Notes under the pieces: model-generated | What the model was told of the DNA's origin: nothing | What the model saw: the letters and a program-made list of their open reading frames with translations, nothing else | Databases searched by the model: none | Shown: positions 7,069 through 14,764 of the stretch, piece after piece | Layout: each line of letters starts with the position of its first letter | Numbering within the stretch: the stretch's first letter is position 1 | Position numbers and translations under genes: made by a program | DNA from: Desulfamplus sp. | GTDB lineage: Bacteria; Desulfobacterota; Desulfobacteria; Desulfobacterales; Desulfobacteraceae | NCBI GenBank assembly: GCA_015233755.1 | Contig: JADFXA010000022.1 | Span: 1-16,219 of the forward strand | DNA: 16,219 nt | Reading direction: 5' to 3'

Positions 7069-8994
7069 TTATTTTTTCACAACTTTTTTCTTAAGAGCCT
7101 CAATTTCACTATTTATCTCTTTCACACCTTTAAAGAATGGTTTATCAAAGTCAGTCTTAAATATGAGATCCCCAACAATAGCATTTCCATCAATTCGAGA
7201 AAAAGCAGAGATATATTTAAAAGGTTCAACTATCTTCTGAAATTCTGGCATCATAACAATATTCATCTCAGGCTCTTCAGCAGCAAATATTGGTACAAAA
7301 TTTTTCACAGCATAGACAGCCTCTTTAAAATCAAGAAAGAATATAGATATATCTTGTTTTAGAGATGTTGTGAGTTTAGTATCTTTAAATTTTTTAATAA
7401 AACCATTCTCTATTTCAGAAGACATAGCTTTCTCAAACATCGGTTTTCCAAGTGCAATAGCAAGATCTTTTCCAATAAAACCCGCATATAACTGAACAGG
7501 ACCTGCTGGGATCATATAAATTTGACTTCCATTTATATCAACTTTGTTCACCATAGATTGATTATCAGGTGGAAGTTTTGCAATCAGCTTGTCAATAACG
7601 GCTTTCATTTTTACAGGATCTTTAAATTCTATTGATGCTAAAGTATTAATGTTTGTCATGTTAATACTCATTCCATCATAGGTTCCAAGAGTCAAGTTAT
7701 TGCCCATATTCTCAATTATATCTTTTTCTACATCAATATCGTAGTCTGTTTTTACAGTTGCAAACTCCTTTTTCATTGTATCAATACTATTTTTATCTAA
7801 TGTCTCTTTAATCATCTTCCAGTAAGCCTGAATATTCTCTACAATGCCAATTAACAAAAGAGGGTTATCTTTAAGACCTAAAATTAAATCTCTTTTAGGC
7901 GTTACTTCTTTAAACATATTTAGCAGAGGAGAATTCTCAACAACATTTAGAATAAAATCAGCTTTTAGGTCTGGAGTTTTAAAGTCAGCAGAAACGCCAC
8001 AACCCTGATAATATTTTAGATAATTGAAATTAGCTTTATAACTTTGAGCTATATCTGACTTATTATTAGTCTTGTTTGTATCTTTATTTGTATTTGACCC
8101 ATTCTTTGCAACTGGAGGAATATCATTAGATAAATATTTAACAATATCTGGGTTAGAGCTAAATAGCCTTCCTAAATTTGCATATAAAAAAATGTCATTT
8201 GATATATCTGCCTTTTTAATTACATTTACAAACACAGATGAATCTACGAGTTTCTTCTCATGCTTTCCTAAAGTTTCAAAAAAACTTCTTGCATCTGATT
8301 CGGGATTTGCACCTATAAACAGGTATCCATCTTTATTTACCATATAAGTTGGCATTGATTTGACATTAGCTTCGTCAGATTCTAATACATCAATCTTTAA
8401 TTTATTATCTTCTTCTGTTGCATCTTGATTTTCAGACTCTTGCGCAGCCTCTTCACCTTCGCCTCCATCTTCAAGGTCATCAGGTTCAGATGAGTCCTCA
8501 ATATCAGTATACCAGCTCCATACATCACCTTTTTTAGTAAATTGTGCATCAGGATTATCTTCTTCAACAATCTCCTTAATTTTTTTAACCGCCTTATCAA
8601 CATCTTTTACAGGCAGAAACAGTATTAAATTCATGCTTGGTGTTTCATCTTTGTTAGTAGAACCACTATTGACAATTTTGAAATCAGATCCGGCAATACC
8701 GAAAGGTTTAGAAATATCAAGGCCATTGCTCTCTAACTCTTTTAAATCAAATGGGTTAAATCCAAAATTATTCTTTATCTCTTCGATATTATTTATTGTT
8801 TCGCCCATAAATGACTTATCAGTAACTGAAAGGTATTCATAGAATTTTTTTTGTGAAGAAAATTTTATAACAAAGTCGGTTGATTCTGGTAAAATCTTAA
8901 TTGCTTCTCCAATATCAGTAGAAGAAAAACTTAAACCAACATAAAATGGGTTAAACAAAAAAATAGTAAAAAGTGCGATAATAATTTTTTTCAT
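7069..8994 (-). CDS. Secreted DUF3352-like protein
   Basis: A 641-aa protein with an N-terminal Sec signal (MKKIIIALFTIFLF, cleavage likely near residue 25) and no other membrane segment, so probably periplasmic or exported. The pattern LPESTDFVIKF, GFNPFDLKELESNGLD and SKPFGIAGSD (about 35-105), with later repeats of similar beta-alpha units (LKDNPLLLIGIV, VEKDIIENMGNNLTLGTYDG, IYMIPAGPVQLYAGFIGKDLAIALGK), resembles DUF3352, a widespread family of unknown function. Two low-complexity inserts stand out: an Asp/Glu-rich run (about 165-197) and an Asn/Lys/Thr-rich run (about 297-313). It ends in a lysine-rich helix. Start ATG 8994 has GAGAGGG upstream on its strand. It is the last gene of a probable four-gene operon, 26 bp after the YfcE-like gene. 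Family assignment is from memory and moderate. Confidence 0.75.
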   Translation of the reverse strand: MKKIIIALFTIFLFNPFYVGLSFSSTDIGEAIKILPESTDFVIKFSSQKKFYEYLSVTDKSFMGETINNIEEIKNNFGFNPFDLKELESNGLDISKPFGIAGSDFKIVNSGSTNKDETPSMNLILFLPVKDVDKAVKKIKEIVEEDNPDAQFTKKGDVWSWYTDIEDSSEPDDLEDGGEGEEAAQESENQDATEEDNKLKIDVLESDEANVKSMPTYMVNKDGYLFIGANPESDARSFFETLGKHEKKLVDSSVFVNVIKKADISNDIFLYANLGRLFSSNPDIVKYLSNDIPPVAKNGSNTNKDTNKTNNKSDIAQSYKANFNYLKYYQGCGVSADFKTPDLKADFILNVVENSPLLNMFKEVTPKRDLILGLKDNPLLLIGIVENIQAYWKMIKETLDKNSIDTMKKEFATVKTDYDIDVEKDIIENMGNNLTLGTYDGMSINMTNINTLASIEFKDPVKMKAVIDKLIAKLPPDNQSMVNKVDINGSQIYMIPAGPVQLYAGFIGKDLAIALGKPMFEKAMSSEIENGFIKKFKDTKLTTSLKQDISIFFLDFKEAVYAVKNFVPIFAAEEPEMNIVMMPEFQKIVEPFKYISAFSRIDGNAIVGDLIFKTDFDKPFFKGVKEINSEIEALKKKVVKK

Positions 8995-9020
8995 AATGCC
9001 CTCTCAAAATTTTTGAAATT

Positions 9021-9578
9021 TTATATAGTTGATAGAGATCTCAAACAAGTAGCTGTTTTAATGTCAATTATATCTATTCCATTGCTGTCAACTACTGCAT
9101 AGGTATAAAAAGATGTTCGTGGGTCTGCAAGAGAACCTGGATTAAGAAATATAATATCGTTACGACTATCTGGGGTGTTTGTAACATGTTTTTTCTCAAG
9201 AGAAAAAACATGAGTGTGTCCTTGTATTACTAAATTGACATTTTCGGAAAGTATTTCTGGTGGAATCTGCCTAAAATATTTGTCTCCGTGATGAAGAAAA
9301 ATTCTGAATTTAATAAAATCAAATATTAAGTTATCTTTGTAGCCAGGAGAAAATATTTTGCTATCACAGTTACCATAGACAAAATAGAGAGTGTTATTAA
9401 ATTCTGAAATTTCTTGAAGAATACGTTCTGGTTGATAATCAAAATCTCCTGAACGTGGATAACGAGTGCCAAATAGATCACCTGCCACAGCTAAAGCATC
9501 TTCAGGCTTAATCATACTTTTAATTGTCAACCACGTGGAGTAGCTTCCATGAACATCAGCAGTTACAACAAGTTTCAT
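9021..9578 (-). CDS. yfcE: YfcE/MJ0936-type metallophosphodiesterase
   Basis: Calcineurin-like phosphoesterase of the small YfcE group, two-metal enzymes active on phosphodiester model substrates; the physiological substrate is not settled for the family. At 185 aa it matches E. coli YfcE (184 aa). Metal and catalytic motifs are all visible: DVHG (Asp8, His10), AGDLFG (Asp34), YGNCD (Asn70, Asp72), LHHGD (His97) and GHTHV (His121, His123), with the typical LNPGSL (145-150) after them. No signal peptide, so cytoplasmic. ATG 9578 has AAGAGA upstream. It is third in the minus-strand series behind the HD-GYP gene. The shared context with a c-di-GMP-type phosphodiesterase is suggestive, but this enzyme's link to nucleotide signalling is inference. 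Confidence 0.92.
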   Translation of the reverse strand: MKLVVTADVHGSYSTWLTIKSMIKPEDALAVAGDLFGTRYPRSGDFDYQPERILQEISEFNNTLYFVYGNCDSKIFSPGYKDNLIFDFIKFRIFLHHGDKYFRQIPPEILSENVNLVIQGHTHVFSLEKKHVTNTPDSRNDIIFLNPGSLADPRTSFYTYAVVDSNGIDIIDIKTATCLRSLSTI

Positions 9579-9627
9579 TAAATTCTCTTTTTTATAAATC
9601 CACTTTTGCTAATAAATCGCTTTTAAA

Positions 9628-9900
9628 TCATCTGTCTTTTAGGAAAAGTGAATGGTATTCCTCTTCTAAAAAATATTTTTTTAAAAGAGAGTTAATAATA
9701 TTGTAAAGCCCCTCAATTTCTTCATTTTTCAGCCTTGGGATAAATGCTTTCATAAATCTGTCCTCAGAAAATTTTTGAAGATAAAACATAATTGTCTCCT
9801 CATCTGTTTTTCTGTCCATACCAAAAGCACCTAACCCTTTATATTGATGTATGAAATTGTGGCTATCTTGTTGTAAAGTTTCATTTTTTAAAGGAGTCAT
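9628..9900 (-). CDS. Uncharacterised 90-aa helical protein
   Basis: I do not recognise a named family. The protein is soluble, charged and almost certainly all-helical: about residues 31-45 (DEETIMFYLQKFSED), 47-58 and 60-85 (EEIEGLYNIINSLLKKYFLEEEYHSLF), with LKDR at the C-terminus. There are no cysteines, no signal peptide and no DNA-binding motif I can see. The reading frame could start at TTG 9912, but that codon overlaps TTGGAT, which serves well as the ribosome site for the ATG at 9900 (6-bp spacing), so I choose 9900. It lies 59 bp after the HD-GYP stop and 49 bp before the YfcE start, same strand. It may be a small regulator or partner of one of these; nothing in the sequence shows which. 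Confidence 0.75.
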   Translation of the reverse strand: MTPLKNETLQQDSHNFIHQYKGLGAFGMDRKTDEETIMFYLQKFSEDRFMKAFIPRLKNEEIEGLYNIINSLLKKYFLEEEYHSLFLKDR

Positions 9901-9920
9901 TATTTTATCCAAATTTTAAG

Positions 9921-9947
9921 CCTATCATTTATAAATTAATGATTAGG
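9921..9947. repeat. Intra-operon hairpin after the HD-GYP gene
   Basis: CCTATCATT (9921-9929) pairs with AATGA plus TAGG (9938-9942, 9944-9947) as a 9-bp stem with one bulged base. In the minus-strand transcript it lies just before the 90-aa gene's ribosome site and could be an RNA processing or attenuation site. AT-rich and tentative. Confidence 0.35.
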
Positions 9948-9959
9948 AATACTCAATTC

Positions 9960-11159
9960 TTATATAAAAGTTCTAATATCCATATCTGGAAACTTCAATC
10001 TAATCGCTTGAATAACATCATAAATAGATAAAAATATCTCAACAAGTTCGGGATCGAAGTGGTGTCCTGATTCTTGCTTTATCGTAGCAATAACGTCGCT
10101 CTCTTTCCATGCTTCTTTATAAACTCTTGCTGAAATAAGAGCATCATAAACATCTGCAAGGGCAACAATTCTGCCGGAAATAGGTATATCCTCACCTTTC
10201 ATTTTCCTTGGATAACCTCTACCGTTCCACTTTTCATGGTGGGTATATGCAATTTCATAGGAGAGGGCATCAAGCTCTGATACATTTCCACGAAATAATT
10301 TCGCACCTTGATAAGCGTGAGTTTTCATAATTCTGAACTCTTCGTCACTAAGTTTTGCCGGTTTTTTAAGAATAACATCAGAAATTGCAACTTTACCAAC
10401 ATCATGCAGCATTGCGGCAATTCTTAAAATATCTTTGTAGTTCTTTATCTCTCTATTCTTAAGATTATGGTACTCTGCCCACTTTTGAAAAATTTCTATA
10501 GAGTATGAAGCTACCCTATTAACATGAGAACCAGTCTCCTTAGGGTCACGTAGTTCTGCCATTTTGATCATTCTTAAAATAATTTCACGGGTCATCTTAG
10601 CTTTTTCAATTGCAGATGTTGCACTACCCGCGAAAAAATTAAGATAATTTTCATCAGCTTCTTTAAATGGGATAGGGTTGCCCGCCTCATCTTTTGCATT
10701 AATAATTTGCATAACACCTATTACCTGAGAGCGCGTAGTAATAAGTGGAATAGTCATCATAGAGTGGGTTTTATACCCTGCAATTTCATCAAAACTGCTG
10801 TTAAAAGAATAAGGCACCGTATCATCTAAATTATGAACGTCATCAATCTTAAGTGATTTCCCTTGCAAAGCTACATAGCCTGCTATTGATTTTTCATTCA
10901 CTGGAATTGAGAAATTAGAGTATATCTGTTTATTGTTAAGAGGATCTTTTTTTTTCAATGTGTCATTTTGCACATAGCTGAAATTGAGCATTCTATTTTC
11001 GAGGAGAAAAATTGACCCTGCGTCTGCATTTGTCAGTCGTCTTGTTTTACTAAGAATAGTATCAAGAAGTGAATCAATATCTTTTATATGATTCAATTCA
11101 TCATTTATTTTTAATAACTGTGTCAGTTTATCATCATTATTATTAAATACTGTATTCAA
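9960..11159 (-). CDS. GAF-domain HD-GYP protein (probable c-di-GMP phosphodiesterase)
   Basis: A 399-aa cytoplasmic signalling protein: N-terminal GAF domain (about residues 25-185), short helical linker, then HD-GYP domain (about 190-380). HD-GYP enzymes hydrolyse cyclic di-GMP (some cGAMP) and so favour motility over attachment. Key residues are present: HD at 252-253 in MLHDVGKVAIS with Lys256, His281, the HH pair 307-308, GYP in WNGRGYP (315-317) and the following DVYDAL (336-341). No receiver or transmembrane region, so a small cytoplasmic ligand sensed by GAF is likely. The start is TTG at 11159: it has GGGAGGA just upstream, an in-frame stop lies a few codons before it, and the first Met is residue 58, inside GAF. 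First gene of the minus-strand operon, divergent from the hydrolase gene. Confidence 0.93.
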   Translation of the reverse strand: MNTVFNNNDDKLTQLLKINDELNHIKDIDSLLDTILSKTRRLTNADAGSIFLLENRMLNFSYVQNDTLKKKDPLNNKQIYSNFSIPVNEKSIAGYVALQGKSLKIDDVHNLDDTVPYSFNSSFDEIAGYKTHSMMTIPLITTRSQVIGVMQIINAKDEAGNPIPFKEADENYLNFFAGSATSAIEKAKMTREIILRMIKMAELRDPKETGSHVNRVASYSIEIFQKWAEYHNLKNREIKNYKDILRIAAMLHDVGKVAISDVILKKPAKLSDEEFRIMKTHAYQGAKLFRGNVSELDALSYEIAYTHHEKWNGRGYPRKMKGEDIPISGRIVALADVYDALISARVYKEAWKESDVIATIKQESGHHFDPELVEIFLSIYDVIQAIRLKFPDMDIRTFI

Positions 11160-11322
11160 TTTTCCTCCCTTATTTGCCGTTTAATCTTAAAAATGACTGG
11201 AAGGGCAAATTTATTGTTGACAACAGCTCTAAATCAATATCCTTAAAAGCTATAAATAATCTTTAAGATTAGTTCAGATAGTCATGGAAATCAACTCAAA
11301 AAGAGAATAAAGGAGCTAAATT
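11160..11322. promoter_or_regulatory. Divergent intergenic region (163 bp)
   Basis: This gap must hold promoters for the HD-GYP operon (minus) and the hydrolase (plus). A perfect TTGACA lies at 11217-11222 on the plus strand, but no good -10 stands 16-18 bp later, so I do not call it. AATCTT-T-AAGATT (11258-11270) is a 13-bp palindrome and could be an operator. Both flanking ribosome sites (GGGAGGA for minus, AAGGAGC for plus) are strong. Confidence 0.4.
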
Positions 11323-12402
11323 TTGACAAATAATAGCGATAATATCGATCAATCCTTTAATTTTAGCTTTTTCAAATCAGTAGATAAGAAGCAGATACGT
11401 TGGGGTTATATGAAATCTAATACGAGTTGTAAGTATTTCAATAACTTAACAAAAGAATGGGATTTAGCAAAAAAAGATGGCACAACAAAAAATAAAGAGA
11501 ATATAGAAGATAATTGCAAAGGTATAATTTTACTTTTGAATGGAAGAACTGAATTTATGGAAAAATATAAGTCAGTGGCATCAAAGTTATCTTCTATGGG
11601 ATACCATGTTATGAGCTTAGATTGGAGGGGACAAGGTCTATCTGTAAGAGAACTTCCTAATCAAGATAAAGGATATGTTAAAGATTTTCAGTTATATATC
11701 AATGATCTTGAGCTATTTTTCAATCTTTATGTTGCACCACTATCTATTAAATTAAAACTACCTATAACTATTCTTGCACACTCTATGGGTGGACATATAA
11801 CACTAAAATTTTTATCTCAAGTTTATGAAGATAAAAATAAAATAGATACGTTAAATATTGAAAAAGTAATCCTTATATCACCCATGATAGATATTATAAC
11901 GTCCCCAATTAATAAATATTTTGCAGATATTTTTACTAATTGGGGAACTCGTCTTCTTGCAAATATAGCATTAAATTTTAAATTAGGAGCAAGCTATATT
12001 CCGGGCGGAAAGGATTATTCAATAGAAAACGCTAAATTTGAAAATAACCCTTTGACACATGATTGGGACAATTTTTGGTTAGAACACAAAGAGATCTCAA
12101 AAAATAGAAAACTTGCACTTGGTGGTGTAACATGGGGGTGGCTAAAAGCAGCTTTTGACTCTATTGATGCTCTCAACGATAAGGATATTCTATCTAAGAT
12201 TAGGACAGCTATATGGATTTTGAGTGCCGAAAAAGATCGTGTTGTATCTAATAAGGCACAAAAACAGATATGCCAAAATCTTCCAAATGGTAAATTTATA
12301 TCAATACCAAACTCACGGCATGAAATTTTGTTTGAAACAGAGGGTATAAAAACATTACTTTGGGAAAATATAACCAATATTTTGACCAATAACTATATCT
12401 AA
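11323..12402 (+). CDS. Alpha/beta hydrolase, lysophospholipase/monoglyceride lipase type
   Basis: A 359-aa serine hydrolase of the Hydrolase_4 group (PldB, monoacylglycerol lipase), which cleave acyl esters of lysophospholipids or monoglycerides. Catalytic residues visible: nucleophile elbow LAHSMGGH (Ser154), acid in ILSAEKDRVV (Asp305) and base in NSRHEIL (His333). LLNGRTEFMEKY (71-82) matches the oxyanion-hole region and DWRGQGLS (100-107) is the usual post-strand motif. Residues 35-65 form a Lys/Asn-rich insert not typical of the family. No signal peptide, so likely cytoplasmic or membrane-associated. The start is TTG 11323: AAGGAG is well placed, a TAA is in frame two codons upstream, and the first Met (residue 30) would cut into the conserved N-terminal strand. 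Exact substrate cannot be told from sequence. Confidence 0.9.
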   Translation: MTNNSDNIDQSFNFSFFKSVDKKQIRWGYMKSNTSCKYFNNLTKEWDLAKKDGTTKNKENIEDNCKGIILLLNGRTEFMEKYKSVASKLSSMGYHVMSLDWRGQGLSVRELPNQDKGYVKDFQLYINDLELFFNLYVAPLSIKLKLPITILAHSMGGHITLKFLSQVYEDKNKIDTLNIEKVILISPMIDIITSPINKYFADIFTNWGTRLLANIALNFKLGASYIPGGKDYSIENAKFENNPLTHDWDNFWLEHKEISKNRKLALGGVTWGWLKAAFDSIDALNDKDILSKIRTAIWILSAEKDRVVSNKAQKQICQNLPNGKFISIPNSRHEILFETEGIKTLLWENITNILTNNYI

Positions 12403-12422
12403 AGAATAGATCAAAAGCTATT

Positions 12423-12439
12423 TGTTGTTTAGAACAACA
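12423..12439. repeat. Small hairpin after the hydrolase gene
   Basis: TGTTGTT (12423-12429) and AACAACA (12433-12439) are a perfect 7-bp inverted repeat with a 3-nt loop, 20 bp after the hydrolase stop and upstream of the larger hairpin at 12454. Possible RNA 3'-end element. Confidence 0.4.
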
Positions 12440-12453
12440 TTATCTAACTAAAA

Positions 12454-12496
12454 TATAACAATTTGATAACTTTTTGAAAGTTGTCAAATTGTTATA
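12454..12496. terminator. 20-bp stem between convergent hydrolase and MCP genes
   Basis: 12454-12473 pairs with 12477-12496 around a TTG loop: TATAACAATTTGA, then one T-G position, then AACTTT, against AAAGTTGTCAAATTGTTATA. All pairs are Watson-Crick except the one G-U in the plus-strand RNA (A-C mismatch in the minus RNA). The site lies between two converging genes, as expected of a bidirectional terminator or a 3'-end-protecting hairpin. No T-run follows on the plus strand; on the minus strand ATATTTTAG follows. Confidence 0.55.
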
Positions 12497-12519
12497 ACAA
12501 GAGCTGCGAAATAATTAAG

Positions 12520-14571
12520 CTATTTTTCTGTTTTAAATTTACCAAGTAATGATTGAAGCTCTTCTCCAATTCTCTTTAATTTTTCAGCCTGTATCTTTAA
12601 CTCCACAGAGCTATTTGCCCCTTGGCCGGCAGCTGCATTAACTTTTGCAATATCGCTATTTATAGTAACTGATATTTGTGCTGATTCGCTGACATGCCGA
12701 TTTGCCTCCTGAACTCCATCTGCAACTTGAGCAATGTTTGACGATATCTCAGATGTTGTAACAGATTGTTCTTCTACTGCTGCTGCAATTGTGCTTATAA
12801 TATTATGAATATCTTCAACAACTTCGGTTATGCTGTTAATCTTTGCAACTGAACTCTTTGTGGTATTTTGAATAGCCTCAATCTTGTTTTTAATATCTTG
12901 AGTAGCTTCTGCAGTTTGTCTGGCAAGAGCCTTAATTTCATTTGCTACAACTGCAAAGCCTTTTCCAGCCTCTCCTGCCCTTGCAGCTTCAATGGTAGCA
13001 TTTAAGGCTAAAAGATTTGTCTGTTCTGATATTTCATTAATAGCTTCTGTAACCTTATTTATATCAAAAGCTGCTTTACCAAGTGTTTCCACCTGTTGTG
13101 AAGTCTCTTTTGCCTGTGTAAAGGCTTTTTCAGAGATACCTCTTGCTTTTTCAGCATTTTTTGTAATCTCACTTATTGTGCTTGCCATCTGTTCAGAAGC
13201 AATTGCCACCATTGAAAGATTAGTTGAAGATTGCTCCATTGCAGCAGCAACTGAAGTTCTATTCTGGCTAACTTTTTCTGAAGCATCACTAACACTTGTA
13301 GCAAGTAAAGATGTCTCTTGAGTCCCTTTTGCTAAATTAGATGCAATATTAAGAAGATCAGATGACGATCTATCCATTATCTTTGCGTTTGAAACAGTAT
13401 TTTTAATGATATTTTGAAGATTGTCCATGAATCTATCAAACCATTTGGCAAGCTCTCCTATCTCATCATTACTTTTTATATCAAGCCGTTTTGTGAGATC
13501 TCCCTCGCCCTCGGCAATATCTTTGAGTCCTCCAACAACTTTATTTATAGGCTTGACAATAGAACTTGCAATAATAACCAGAATAACAGCACACAGCAAC
13601 AATGCAACAATACCAATAGTTATGATTGACCATGTAAGATCTTTAGATTGCTGCTGTATTTTATCCATAGGTACACTTATGGCAAAACTCCATGGAGTGG
13701 CTGTATTACCAATTTGTATTGGAGTAACAATAAAGTAATTTTTTGTGCCTTTTACTATGCTTTTCTTATAAAAAGTATATTCTTCGCCTTTCAAAACAGC
13801 CTCTCTGAACTGTTCTTGAAGCTCTTTTGGTTGTCTTTGGACAGCATCCTTACCAATAGAGTCAGAAGCAGGGTGTGCAACCATGATGGCACTGTTAGAC
13901 ATTACAAATGCGTAGCCTGTATCGTAAGGTTTTATCTGTTTTATTAACTCCTGAAACTCTGTAAACACTATGTCAATTCCAACTACACCTAAAATTTTTC
14001 CATCAACTTTTATTGGAACAACAACGCTTGTCATCAAAATATCTTTACCGCCAACCTTGTAAAGATAAGGCTCAAAAATTGTCTCTTGACCACTTTTTCT
14101 GATAGCTAAATCTTCAGGAGTGTCATAATCTACCAATGGCTCAACTTGAATTTTTCCGTATCCCCTATTCCAATATGGTATGTAACGCCCTGTGGAATCA
14201 TGTCCCGGGGTATTTGCAAACTCTTCATCTCTGCCATCTAAAGCATTTGGCTCCCAGCATGTCCAAACAGCAAGAAGCTCGCTATGTCTCTCAAGTATTT
14301 GTTTAAATATGCTATCCATTACATTTCTATAAGGATTGCCATTTTGTTTAATTCCTTCAAAGGTCTCCGCAAGTGTTCTGGCTATATTCATTCCAACTTC
14401 TAAATCAGCTTTAACTTCTCTTCCATATCTATATGCCATCTGCTCCGCAACTTCTCTTCCAAACTTATCTGTTATCTTTCCAGCTTTTATACCAACGAAT
14501 GAAATAGTTATGCAAAATGCAAACATAACTACCATACCAACGACAACAATAAGCTTTGTTCTAATTTTCAT
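12520..14571 (-). CDS. Methyl-accepting chemotaxis protein (dCache-HAMP-MA)
   Basis: A 683-aa transmembrane chemoreceptor that reports a periplasmic ligand to CheA/CheW. Order: membrane helix 1 (about 9-29), periplasmic double Cache domain (about 40-305; WEPNALDGRDEEF near 106-118, GRYIPYWNRGYGK at 128-140, EPYLYKVGGKDILMTSVVVP at 167-186), helix 2 (about 314-338), HAMP (about 338-391, with GDLTKRLDIKSNDEIGEL) and the cytoplasmic signalling domain (about 400-683). The hairpin tip that binds CheA/CheW is EISEQTNLLALNATIEAARA (513-532), followed by GEAGKGFAVVANEIKALA. The C-terminus (GKFKTEK) has no CheR-docking pentapeptide of the NWETF kind, so methylation would rely on other receptors or direct CheR action. 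ATG 14571 has GTGAGG upstream. The ligand class, perhaps small organic acids or amines, is not fixed by visible residues. Confidence 0.95.
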   Translation of the reverse strand: MKIRTKLIVVVGMVVMFAFCITISFVGIKAGKITDKFGREVAEQMAYRYGREVKADLEVGMNIARTLAETFEGIKQNGNPYRNVMDSIFKQILERHSELLAVWTCWEPNALDGRDEEFANTPGHDSTGRYIPYWNRGYGKIQVEPLVDYDTPEDLAIRKSGQETIFEPYLYKVGGKDILMTSVVVPIKVDGKILGVVGIDIVFTEFQELIKQIKPYDTGYAFVMSNSAIMVAHPASDSIGKDAVQRQPKELQEQFREAVLKGEEYTFYKKSIVKGTKNYFIVTPIQIGNTATPWSFAISVPMDKIQQQSKDLTWSIITIGIVALLLCAVILVIIASSIVKPINKVVGGLKDIAEGEGDLTKRLDIKSNDEIGELAKWFDRFMDNLQNIIKNTVSNAKIMDRSSSDLLNIASNLAKGTQETSLLATSVSDASEKVSQNRTSVAAAMEQSSTNLSMVAIASEQMASTISEITKNAEKARGISEKAFTQAKETSQQVETLGKAAFDINKVTEAINEISEQTNLLALNATIEAARAGEAGKGFAVVANEIKALARQTAEATQDIKNKIEAIQNTTKSSVAKINSITEVVEDIHNIISTIAAAVEEQSVTTSEISSNIAQVADGVQEANRHVSESAQISVTINSDIAKVNAAAGQGANSSVELKIQAEKLKRIGEELQSLLGKFKTEK

Positions 14572-14609
14572 TGTGGTTACCTCACGTTGATAATACTCAA
14601 TTAGCTTGA

Positions 14610-14631
14610 GATTAAATGTTGATTAAATATT
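14610..14631. repeat. Two tandem 11-bp near-repeats in the MCP/ispF divergent gap
   Basis: GATTAAATGTT (14610-14620) is followed directly by GATTAAATATT (14621-14631), one mismatch, spaced one helical turn apart, and then GATATTG. It sits 39 bp upstream of the MCP start and could be a regulator binding site. The remaining 14572-14764 gap is very AT-rich and I find no promoter I can defend. Confidence 0.3.
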
Positions 14632-14764
14632 GATATTGTATACAGTAAAAAGGTATATCATTTATATTCTTTTTATCATCAAAATATAGAAATTAAAATT
14701 ACAAAAAAGATAAATTGGATTTATAAGAAAAATATACAACAACACCATTTTTCAAGGATAAAAA

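Noticed and set aside
9006..9022. AAAATTT-TTG-AAATTTT inverted repeat between the YfcE and DUF3352-like genes.
   Set aside because: A 7-bp all-A/T stem overlapping a stop codon in AT-rich DNA is readily explained by chance.
11217..11262. TTGACA at 11217 as a sigma-70 -35 box.
   Set aside because: No acceptable -10 hexamer at 16-18 bp; the best A/T block (TATAAAT at 11251) is too far away.
12015..12389. A 124-aa minus-strand open frame inside the hydrolase gene.
   Set aside because: It overlaps the conserved hydrolase C-terminus antisense and has no family features; shadow.
12992..13321. A 109-aa plus-strand open frame and several others between 13414 and 14590, opposite the chemoreceptor gene.
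   Set aside because: They are antisense shadows of the MCP coding region, without ribosome sites or recognisable domains.
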